From positions 1 through 6,492 of the forward strand of contig JAGYHM010000067.1 in the NCBI GenBank assembly GCA_018457305.1: a DNA stretch of 6,492 nucleotides. Reading direction: 5' to 3'. Origin of the DNA: Fusobacterium sp. Its GTDB lineage: Bacteria; Fusobacteriota; Fusobacteriia; Fusobacteriales; Fusobacteriaceae. Below are positions 1-6,492 of this stretch, one piece after another; position 1 is the first letter of the stretch; every line of letters begins with the position of its first letter. Position numbers and translations under genes: made by a program. The notes under the pieces are model-generated. The model worked only from the letters and a program-made list of their open reading frames with translations. It was not told the origin of the DNA and did not search any database.

Positions 1-1181
1 TCATATATGTTGGAGGTTTGGGTGCATCTTTTTTAAATGCCGTTTTAATTGTTCTATTCAATTTTTTTCTTGTAAAATTATTTAAAGTAAAAATCAATGG
101 AATTGTTATAGCTGCATTTTTTACACTCTTTGGATTTTCATTTTTTGGAAAAAATATGCTAAATATTCTTCCTTTCTATTTGGGAGGACTTATTTACACC
201 ATCTACACCTCAACGGAATTTTCAGAAAATTTAATTGGAATTGCATTTTCAAGTGCTTTAGCACCTTTTGTTAGTGCTGTTGCTTTTAATGATAGTTCAA
301 ATTATGAAACGTCTTATATTAAAGCTATTTTAATCGGTGTCTTGATTGGTTTCATCGTTATTCCTCTAGCTAAAAGTTTATATAATTTCCACAACGGATA
401 TGATTTATATAATTTAGGCTTTACTGCTGGTATTTTGGGAGCTGTTATTGTTGCTATCTTAAAAATATATAACTTTGAAATTCATCAACAATATTTAATT
501 TCAACTACTTTTGATTTGCCGATAAAAATAATTTGTTCTGTTTGTTTTTTATCTTTGATTATCATAGGATTTTTCATCAATGAAAATTCTTTCTCTGGCT
601 ACTTTGAACTCATAAAAGATGATGGATATAATTCTGATTTTACCGAAATATATGGCTATGGTTTATCTTATATAAATATGGGTATTATGGGTTTCATTGG
701 AATTGCTTTTGTATTTTTAACAGGACAAACTTTTAATGGCCCTATACTGGCTGGATTATTTACATTAGTTGGCTTTGCTGCAAATGGAAAAACAATATTT
801 AATACTATTCCTATTTTAATTGGAGTTTTTTTAGCTAAGTCTACTTCTGATATCTCAACTTTTTCTTTGGCACTATCTGGTTTATTTTCCACTTCACTTG
901 CTCCTATTTGTGGAACTTTTGGTCCCATAGCAGGGGTTATTGCAGGAGGAATACATTTGGCTATTGTTCAAAATATTGGGCTAGTTCACGGTGGATTAAA
1001 TTTATATAATAATGGTTTTGCTGCTGGTATTGTTGCTGCCTTTTTATTTCCAATATTTGATATGATTTCAGATAGCAATGCACAGAAGAAAATAAATATT
1101 CAAAAGAAGCATATGATGTTTTTGAAAAATATGAAAAAAGAAATTCAAAAAAGAAATGAAGAAAAAGAAAATATTGAATAA
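1..1181 (+). CDS. DUF1576 family polytopic membrane protein, 5'-truncated by window edge
   Basis: The reading frame is open from the window edge (first full codon at 3-5, residues IYVGGLGASFLNA) to TAA at 1179-1181. The TTG at 18 has no role as a start: conserved family sequence (GGLGASFLNA) begins before it, so roughly 50 residues are probably missing upstream. The product is very hydrophobic with about ten membrane segments and a charged, lysine/glutamate-rich cytoplasmic tail (about nt 1065-1178). Hallmarks remembered from DUF1576 are seen: GFSFFGKNMLNILP near nt 135-175 and YNxGFxAGI near 408-434. Both are echoed in the second half as GFAANGKTIFNTIP and YNNGFAAGI, so the protein is an internal duplication. 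Such architecture is typical of transporters or channels, but the family has no function I can name. It converges on the aldolase gene and shares its terminator. Family assignment is fairly secure; function is unknown. Confidence 0.8.
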   Translation, partial: IYVGGLGASFLNAVLIVLFNFFLVKLFKVKINGIVIAAFFTLFGFSFFGKNMLNILPFYLGGLIYTIYTSTEFSENLIGIAFSSALAPFVSAVAFNDSSNYETSYIKAILIGVLIGFIVIPLAKSLYNFHNGYDLYNLGFTAGILGAVIVAILKIYNFEIHQQYLISTTFDLPIKIICSVCFLSLIIIGFFINENSFSGYFELIKDDGYNSDFTEIYGYGLSYINMGIMGFIGIAFVFLTGQTFNGPILAGLFTLVGFAANGKTIFNTIPILIGVFLAKSTSDISTFSLALSGLFSTSLAPICGTFGPIAGVIAGGIHLAIVQNIGLVHGGLNLYNNGFAAGIVAAFLFPIFDMISDSNAQKKINIQKKHMMFLKNMKKEIQKRNEEKENIE

Positions 1182-1210
1182 AAAAATCTAGCACTGGGCT
1201 AGATTTTTTT
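1180..1210. terminator. Bidirectional intrinsic terminator between convergent genes
   Basis: A TCTAGC/GCTAGA stem (1187-1192 with 1198-1203) encloses the 5-nt loop ACTGG. It is flanked by A7 (1180-1186) and T7 (1204-1210). Read on the plus strand the T7 follows the stem and terminates the DUF1576 gene; read on the minus strand the A7 becomes a U7 tract and terminates the aldolase transcript. The A and T tracts can extend the stem. The hairpin overlaps the last base of the DUF1576 stop codon and lies 11 nt past the aldolase stop. Confidence 0.9.
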
Positions 1211-1221
1211 GTTTATTATTC

Positions 1222-2112
1222 TTATTTAGCAGATGCTTCACAAATTGCATCAATAGTAGTAGCAATCATAGAATTAAATTCTTCATCACTTTGCTTAACT
1301 GAAAGTCCTTCAGTTAAAGCTCTTGAGAAACTTGCAATAACTCCCGTATTTGCTGCTAATAATTCATTTGATTTTTCTCTTGAATATCCTCCAGATAAAG
1401 CAACTACTCTTACCACTCTTGGGTGTTTTGTAAATTCTTCATAGAAATTATTTTCTGTTGGTAGAGTTAATTTTAACATTACATTTGATGTTTCTGGTAA
1501 AGCATCAAGATTTTTTCTGATTTCATCTCTTAAAATTACTTCACATTCTTTTTTATCAACATTATTTATATCTACTTCTGGTTCGATTATAGGTACTAAA
1601 CCTGCTTCAATAATTTGAGCTGCAACTTCAAATTGTTGTTTAACAACTCTTGCAATTCCTGCTGGAGATGCTTTTTTTATTACAGAACGCATTTTAGTTC
1701 CAAAAATATGTCTTTCATTTGCTTTTACTAATAAATCTGCAAGACCTGGGTTTGGTTTCATTACTTGAACACCATCTTCATCTAAATCTGCAAGACCTTT
1801 ATCTATTTTTAAGAAAGGTAAAACATTTTTTTCTTCCCATAAGAAATCTGCTGTGTATTTTCCATCAATTTTGCTATTCATTGTTTGTTCAAAAAGAATA
1901 GCTCCTATTATGTTATTTTCGTTGAAAGCAGGACTTTTAATTATTCTTGTTCTCATTTTATGAACTAAGTCAAACATTTCAGCCTCAGTAGAATATTGGT
2001 CTTCGTTCACTCCATACATTTTTAATGCTTTAGGTGTGCTTCCACCACTTTGATCCAATGCAGCAATAAATCCTTTTCCACTTCTCATTTTTTCTAATCT
2101 TTCTTTGTTCAT
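1222..2112 (-). CDS. fda: Class I fructose-bisphosphate aldolase
   Basis: The 296-residue cytoplasmic enzyme cleaves fructose 1,6-bisphosphate to dihydroxyacetone phosphate and glyceraldehyde 3-phosphate (glycolysis, reversible for gluconeogenesis) through a Schiff base, without metal. The sequence is very close to the form I remember from Staphylococcus aureus: N-terminal [19 protein letters not shown] (Asp20 in the ALDQS motif), GAILFEQTM (70-78), PFLKIDKGL (99-107, Lys102), [13 protein letters not shown] (131-143), PIIEPEV (174-180, Glu177), VMLKLT (211-216) with Lys214 as the likely Schiff-base lysine, and [11 protein letters not shown] (236-246) for phosphate binding. It has the full family length. 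The ATG at 2112 is preceded by AAGGAG at 2120-2125 with 7-nt spacing, which fixes the start. It appears to be a single-gene transcript: a terminator closes the upstream unit, and its own terminator lies at 1180-1210. No histidine-rich class II metal site is present. Confidence 0.96.
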   Translation of the reverse strand: MNKERLEKMRSGKGFIAALDQSGGSTPKALKMYGVNEDQYSTEAEMFDLVHKMRTRIIKSPAFNENNIIGAILFEQTMNSKIDGKYTADFLWEEKNVLPFLKIDKGLADLDEDGVQVMKPNPGLADLLVKANERHIFGTKMRSVIKKASPAGIARVVKQQFEVAAQIIEAGLVPIIEPEVDINNVDKKECEVILRDEIRKNLDALPETSNVMLKLTLPTENNFYEEFTKHPRVVRVVALSGGYSREKSNELLAANTGVIASFSRALTEGLSVKQSDEEFNSMIATTIDAICEASAK

Positions 2113-2150
2113 TTTCTCACTCCTTATATATTAACAAATTAAATACTTAC

Positions 2151-2170
2151 TATGATAATACTTTATCATA
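2151..2170. promoter_or_regulatory. Perfect 8-4-8 palindrome upstream of the aldolase gene (candidate operator)
   Basis: TATGATAA (2151-2158) and TTATCATA (2163-2170) are perfect inverted repeats around the 4-nt spacer TACT. Its near edge lies 38 nt before the aldolase ATG, within the 148-nt A/T-rich leader region. On the minus strand the right half offers TATTAT-like -10 sequences but no convincing -35, so I cannot place the promoter. The stem is entirely A/T apart from one G-C pair per arm, so protein binding is more likely than RNA folding. The half-site GATAA resembles Fur-type half-sites, but the spacing does not match the canonical 7-1-7 box. Confidence 0.45.
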
Positions 2171-2260
2171 TTTTTTAATTTTTTTAAATATTATTTTTTA
2201 ATTTTTATGTTATATTTCTTATTTTACAATAAAATGTTTAAAAATTTATAGTTTTTATTT

Positions 2261-2284
2261 ATAAAAATAGGAGCATCTCTGCTC

Positions 2285-2287
<3 letters not shown>
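2261..2287 (-). terminator. Intrinsic terminator of the serS unit
   Basis: On the minus strand the 8-bp stem TAGGAGCA/TGCTCCTA (2280-2287 with 2268-2275) closes the 4-nt loop GAGA and is followed by the U-rich tail TTTTTAT (2267-2261). The stem contains four G-C pairs and begins exactly at the TAG stop codon (2287-2285) of the 158-residue membrane protein, so that stop is inside the hairpin. It separates the serS transcript from the aldolase gene, which is transcribed in the same direction. Confidence 0.88.
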
Positions 2288-4064
<1,777 letters not shown>

Positions 4065-4070
4065 CTATAC

Positions 4071-4099
4071 ATATTAACACTTTATTTATTATTATTCAA
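4071..4099 (-). promoter_or_regulatory. Candidate serS promoter
   Basis: Reading the minus strand, TTGAAT (4099-4094) is followed after 17 nt by TAATAT (4076-4071). Each box matches 4 of 6 consensus positions. It would start transcription near 4064, leaving a leader of about 48 nt. The surrounding sequence is so A/T-rich that other -10-like hexamers are available, so this is a best guess. Confidence 0.4.
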
Positions 4100-4146
4100 C
4101 ATAAAAATTATATTTTTAGCAAGATTTTTTTCTATATATTTTTTAA

Positions 4147-4175
4147 TTGACAAAGTAAAAGATTAGTTATATAAT
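4147..4175 (+). promoter_or_regulatory. Consensus sigma-70 promoter of glsA
   Basis: TTGACA (4147-4152) and TATAAT (4170-4175) are perfect consensus hexamers separated by the optimal 17 nt. The predicted start is about 4182-4183, directly at the A11 run (4183-4193), giving a leader of about 72 nt. The promoter lies back-to-back with the candidate serS promoter, with about 47 bp between the two -35 boxes, so a bound regulator could affect both directions. Confidence 0.88.
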
Positions 4176-4196
4176 CGTATTGAAAAAAAAAAATAT

Positions 4197-4243
4197 GTTT
4201 ATTTTTAGTTTATTTAGTGAAAAATATACGTATTTTAGTTTAT
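4197..4243 (+). repeat. GTTTAT direct repeats in the glsA leader
   Basis: GTTTAT occurs at 4197-4202, 4208-4213 and 4238-4243. The last two are parts of a perfect 11-nt direct repeat TTTTAGTTTAT (4203-4213 and 4233-4243). Offsets are 11 and 30 nt, close to whole helical turns. A short inverted repeat AAAATA-TACG-TATTTT (4221-4236) lies between the second and third copies. The third copy abuts the SD. These lie downstream of the predicted promoter, so any binding would act as a roadblock or on translation. In A/T-rich DNA such repeats can arise by chance. Confidence 0.4.
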
Positions 4244-4249
4244 AGGAGG
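4244..4249 (+). promoter_or_regulatory. Ribosome binding site that selects the GTG start of glsA
   Basis: AGGAGG lies 5 nt before GTG at 4255-4257, and no ATG in the same frame lies nearby. The glutaminase family sequence aligns from this point, so GTG is the start. Confidence 0.85.
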
Positions 4250-4254
4250 TTGCA

Positions 4255-5169
4255 GTGGAAGAGTTGTTGCTTAAATTAGTTGAAAAAAACAAACAATTTA
4301 CTAATGAGGGGAAAGTTGCAAACTATATTCCAGAATTAGATAAAGCCAACAAAAATGCCTTGGGAATTTTTGTTAACACTATTGATGGAAAAGAATATTT
4401 TGCTGGCGATTACAATACCAAGTTCACTATTCAAAGTATTTCAAAAATTATTTCTTTGATGCTTGCTCTACTTGATAATGGAGAAGACTATGTTTTCTCT
4501 AAAGTTGGAATGGAACCTACTGGCGACCCTTTCAATTCAATTAGAAAATTAGAAACTTCAAGCAAAAAGAAACCTTATAATCCCATGATAAATGCTGGTG
4601 CAATAGCAGTCGCATCTATGATAAAAGGAAAAGATGAAAGAGATAAATTTAACAGGCTTTTAGATTTTGCTAAACTTATTACTGAAGATGATAGCATAGA
4701 TGTTAACTATAAAATTTTCTGTGGAGAAGAAGAAACAGGATTTAGAAACGTATCAATGGGATATTTTTTAAAAGGTGAAGGAATTATTGAAGGCGATGTT
4801 GATGAAGCACTTAGAATTTATTTTAAGCAATGCTCTATTGAAGGAACTGCACAGACAATAGCAAAACTTGGAAAATTTTTAGCAAATGATGGTATTTTAT
4901 CAAATGGAGAAAGAATAATTTCTACTAGAACTGCAAAAATTATAAAAACTCTTATGGTTACTTGTGGAATGTATGATAGTTCAGGAGAATTTGCAGTGAG
5001 GGTTGGTATTCCTTCAAAAAGTGGAGTAGGTGGAGGGATTTGTTCTGTTGTTCCTGGAAAAATGGGAATAGGCGTTTATGGGCCTGCACTTGATCCAAAA
5101 GGAAACTCACTCGCTGGTGTTTGTTTATTGGAAGATTTAGCAAAAGAATTATCTTTAAATATTTTTTAA
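4255..5169 (+). CDS. glsA: Glutaminase A
   Basis: The 304-residue enzyme hydrolyses L-glutamine to L-glutamate and ammonia. It is a cytoplasmic member of the serine-dependent glutaminase family with a beta-lactamase-like fold. The catalytic Ser-x-x-Lys is at Ser61/Lys64 (FTIQSISK). Other family motifs are KPYNPMINAGAIA (106-118, with Tyr108 and Asn113), FRN (163-165), YFKQCSIEGTAQ (189-200), CGMYDSSGEFA (237-247, Tyr240) and SGVGGGI (256-262). Length is that of typical bacterial glutaminases (about 305-310), and no signal peptide is present. The GTG start has a strong SD. It is driven by a consensus promoter with a leader of about 72 nt. No classical terminator follows, so read-through into the AGCS symporter 188 nt downstream is possible. 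In B. subtilis the glutaminase gene is likewise paired with an AGCS glutamine transporter, which suggests a glutamine utilisation module here. Confidence 0.96.
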   Translation: MEELLLKLVEKNKQFTNEGKVANYIPELDKANKNALGIFVNTIDGKEYFAGDYNTKFTIQSISKIISLMLALLDNGEDYVFSKVGMEPTGDPFNSIRKLETSSKKKPYNPMINAGAIAVASMIKGKDERDKFNRLLDFAKLITEDDSIDVNYKIFCGEEETGFRNVSMGYFLKGEGIIEGDVDEALRIYFKQCSIEGTAQTIAKLGKFLANDGILSNGERIISTRTAKIIKTLMVTCGMYDSSGEFAVRVGIPSKSGVGGGICSVVPGKMGIGVYGPALDPKGNSLAGVCLLEDLAKELSLNIF

Positions 5170-5221
5170 ATTTGAAAATTTAAAATTATTTTTTATCTAT
5201 TAAATTCAAATATTTTTTAAA
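5157..5221 (+). repeat. 14-nt direct repeat pair flanking the glsA 3' region
   Basis: AAATATTTTTTAAA occurs at 5157-5170, covering the last codons and stop of glsA, and again at 5208-5221, abutting the GC-rich element. The 37 nt between them are featureless A/T. The copies could mark a local duplication, but the sequence is low-complexity. A 7-bp inverted pair, ATTTGAA (5170-5176) and TTCAAAT (5205-5211), also lies here and is too weak to call a terminator. Confidence 0.4.
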
Positions 5222-5276
5222 GGGGTGTCGGGGCGACAGCCCCGACATAAAAGGCGAGCAGCGAAGCGGGCGAGCC
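5222..5276. repeat. GC-rich two-hairpin intergenic element (REP/BIME-like)
   Basis: This 55-nt block is about 71% G+C (39 of 55) in otherwise A/T-rich DNA. Hairpin 1 is a perfect 9-bp stem, TGTCGGGGC (5226-5234) with GCCCCGACA (5239-5247), loop GACA, preceded by GGGG. After the 5-nt spacer TAAAA, hairpin 2 (5253-5276) pairs GGC with GCC and GC with GC around a tandem G-A/A-G mismatch, then GC with GC closing a GAA triloop. The core GCGAAGC (5261-5267) is a known exceptionally stable DNA mini-hairpin. Neither strand has a U tract after the stems, so it is not a standard terminator. By composition and shape it looks like an interspersed palindromic repeat; only one copy is in this window, so the repeat status is inferred. 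Confidence 0.65.
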
Positions 5277-5310
5277 AAAAAATAAAAGTAATAAAAATTT
5301 ATATATAAAA

Positions 5311-5349
5311 AAGGAGGTGTAGTGATAAAATAAAATTTAATTTTATCAC
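5311..5349 (+). promoter_or_regulatory. Strong Shine-Dalgarno plus leader hairpin of the AGCS gene
   Basis: AAGGAGGTG (5311-5319), preceded by A, is a near-complete complement of the 16S rRNA 3' end. It lies 40 nt before the symporter ATG at 5358. Between them GTGATAAAAT (5322-5331) and ATTTTATCAC (5340-5349) form a perfect 10-bp stem with the 8-nt loop AAAATTTA. If folded, the hairpin leaves only about 4 plus 8 unpaired nt between SD and AUG. No SD-like sequence lies directly before the ATG. A GTG at 5322 gives only a three-codon ORF (stop TAA 5331-5333) in the same frame as the symporter. Confidence 0.7.
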
Positions 5350-5357
5350 GAAATGTT

Positions 5358-6492
5358 ATGGCAGTATTTAATTCAATTATCGGTACAATCAACACGGTTC
5401 TTTGGGGTTACATTCTTATCTTTCTTTTAATTGCTTTAGGTGCATTCTTCACTTTTAAATCAGGTTTTGCACAATTAAAATTATTAAAAGATATGATAGG
5501 ATTGATAACTACAAAAATTCCTTCTCTTAAAGATGGAGAAAAAAAGGTAGAAGGACAACTTTCATCTTTCCAAGCATTCTGTATATCAGTTGCTTCTCAT
5601 GTTGGAACAGGAAACCTTGCAGGGGTTGCAATAGCCGTTAAAATTGGTGGACCTGGTGCATTATTCTGGATGTGGTTAATTGCATTACTTGGTGGAGCAA
5701 CAAGTATGATAGAAAATACTTTGGCTCAAGTGTATAAAGTAAAAGATAAAGAAAATGGTGGATTTAGAGGAGGACCTGCTTACTATATGGAAAAAGCCTT
5801 AGGACTTAGAGGACTAGGACTTATCTTCTCTATAATAATTATAGTTGTTTTCGGTTTAATCTTTAATACAGTTCAAGCAAATACAATTGTTGCTGCATTT
5901 GAAGGAGCTTTTGGTTTAGATGTTAAAATTGGTGGACTAATAGTTACAGTTTTAACTGCCGCAGTTATTTTTGGTGGATTAAAAAGAATTGCAAATGTTT
6001 CAAGTACAATAGTTCCTGTTATGTCAATCGCTTATGTTGTGGTTGCTGCATTTGTTCTAATAGTTAATATAAAACAAATTCCTGGATTATTCATGGATAT
6101 AGTTAGATGTGCTATGGGATTAAAACAAGTTGCTGGTGGAGCTTTAGGAGTTGTTATTTTACAAGGTGTTAAAAGAGGACTTTACTCAAATGAAGCTGGT
6201 ATGGGATCTGCTCCAAATGCTGCTGCAACATCAAATGTATCTCACCCTGCTAAACAAGGTTTAATGCAAGCCTTTGGTGTATTCGTAGATACTATCTTAA
6301 TTTGTAGTGCAACTGGATTTATTGTTCTTTTATATCCTGACTATGCAACAACTGATTTAGCTGGAATACAACTTACTCAAGCAGCTCTTTCTCATTCAGT
6401 AGGAAGTTGGGGAACAATGTTTATAACTGTTTGTATATTCTTATTTGCGTTCAGTTCTGTAATTGGAAACTACTATTATGGTGAAAATAATA
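5358..6492 (+). CDS. AGCS-family sodium:amino-acid symporter (alanine/glycine or glutamine), 3'-truncated by window edge
   Basis: The frame is open for 378 codons to the window end; the family is usually about 450 residues, so the last 70-100 are missing. The protein is an inner-membrane secondary transporter that couples Na+ (or H+) entry to uptake of small neutral amino acids. Family motifs seen are SSFQAFCISVASHVGTGNLAGVA (69-91, split here across the substrate/Na+ region), GGPGALFWMWLIALLG (97-112), GGFRGGPAYYME (134-145), GLKRIANVSSTIVP (207-220) and KRGLYSNEAGMGSAPNAAA (272-290). Membrane segments span most of the rest. The ATG at 5358 is chosen because an in-frame TAA lies at 5331-5333 and no other ATG is in frame between. 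Its strong SD is 40 nt away across a hairpin. The position after glsA suggests glutamine as substrate, as for B. subtilis GlnT, but alanine or glycine cannot be excluded. No clear promoter of its own is visible. Confidence 0.93.
   Translation, partial: MAVFNSIIGTINTVLWGYILIFLLIALGAFFTFKSGFAQLKLLKDMIGLITTKIPSLKDGEKKVEGQLSSFQAFCISVASHVGTGNLAGVAIAVKIGGPGALFWMWLIALLGGATSMIENTLAQVYKVKDKENGGFRGGPAYYMEKALGLRGLGLIFSIIIIVVFGLIFNTVQANTIVAAFEGAFGLDVKIGGLIVTVLTAAVIFGGLKRIANVSSTIVPVMSIAYVVVAAFVLIVNIKQIPGLFMDIVRCAMGLKQVAGGALGVVILQGVKRGLYSNEAGMGSAPNAAATSNVSHPAKQGLMQAFGVFVDTILICSATGFIVLLYPDYATTDLAGIQLTQAALSHSVGSWGTMFITVCIFLFAFSSVIGNYYYGENN

Noticed and set aside
18..20. TTG at 18 as the start of the DUF1576 protein
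   Set aside because: The frame is open to the window edge and conserved family residues (GGLGA) precede the TTG, so the true start is outside the window.
668..928. 86-codon antisense ORF on the minus strand inside the DUF1576 gene
   Set aside because: It lies wholly within a well-supported gene, shows no recognisable domain, and mirrors the codon bias of the sense frame.
961..1194. 77-codon minus-strand ORF over the DUF1576 3' end
   Set aside because: It would begin within the terminator hairpin, has low-complexity Phe/Tyr/Gln-rich sequence, and is antisense to a real gene.
1719..1901. 60-codon plus-strand ORF inside the aldolase gene
   Set aside because: Antisense shadow of a complete housekeeping gene, with no SD.
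2151..2170. Canonical Fur or PerR box
   Set aside because: The half-sites contain GATAA, but the spacing is 8-4-8 rather than 7-1-7, so the palindrome is reported without naming a regulator.
4958..5143. 61-codon minus-strand ORF within glsA
   Set aside because: Shadow of the glutaminase C-terminal region; no SD and no domain.
5222..5276. Ordinary intrinsic terminator for glsA
   Set aside because: The stems are strong, but TAAAAGG follows hairpin 1 and A-rich sequence follows hairpin 2 on the plus strand; on the minus strand only CCCCTTT follows. No proper U tract exists in either direction.
5353..5355. ATG at 5353 as alternative start near the symporter
   Set aside because: It is in a different frame that shortly reaches a stop; the AGCS family sequence aligns only with the ATG at 5358.
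5186..5395. 69-codon minus-strand ORF across the glsA-AGCS gap
   Set aside because: It runs through the GC-rich two-hairpin element and the symporter leader and start. Small ORFs of this type arise from translating non-coding repeats, and there is no supporting SD.

Overview
The window is AT-rich double-stranded bacterial DNA. Codon use strongly favours A/T at third positions, Shine-Dalgarno (SD) sites read AAGGAG or AGGAGG, and intergenic DNA is almost pure A/T apart from one GC-rich island. The gene content is a staphylococcal-type class I fructose-bisphosphate aldolase, a DUF1576 membrane protein, seryl-tRNA synthetase, a beta-lactamase-fold glutaminase and an AGCS-family symporter. Together with the very low GC, this best fits a Fusobacterium of the F. 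nucleatum group. That placement is from memory of the families, not from a search. The region looks like ordinary chromosome: there is no transposase, phage gene, tRNA, rRNA or CRISPR array.

Layout. From 1 to 1181 (+) runs the 3' part of a polytopic DUF1576 membrane protein whose start lies outside the window. A symmetric hairpin at 1180-1210 ends this gene and also the convergent aldolase gene at 1222-2112 (-). Upstream of the aldolase is a perfect 8-4-8 palindrome at 2151-2170. Next comes a minus-strand unit: seryl-tRNA synthetase (2745-4016), then a 158-residue lysine-rich membrane protein of unknown function (2285-2761) whose start overlaps the end of serS by 17 nt. A good intrinsic terminator at 2261-2287 closes this unit. 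The 238-nt divergent region 4017-4254 holds a candidate serS promoter and a textbook TTGACA-N17-TATAAT promoter for the glutaminase gene glsA (4255-5169, +). The 188-nt gap 5170-5357 carries a GC-rich two-hairpin element (5222-5276), then a very strong SD separated from the next ATG by a perfect 10-bp hairpin. The AGCS symporter starts at 5358 and runs off the window end.

How the genes relate. glsA (glutamine to glutamate plus ammonia) followed by an AGCS symporter recalls the Bacillus subtilis glsA-glnT pair, which suggests that the symporter imports glutamine for the glutaminase. This fits the amino-acid-fermenting life of fusobacteria. Aldolase (glycolysis) and SerRS (translation) are housekeeping functions with no evident link to each other. 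The most interesting material is non-coding: the GC-rich element between glsA and the symporter, the SD-hairpin-AUG leader of the symporter, the A11 tract at the predicted glsA transcription start, and the palindrome in front of the aldolase. No complete novel defence or mobile system is visible here.
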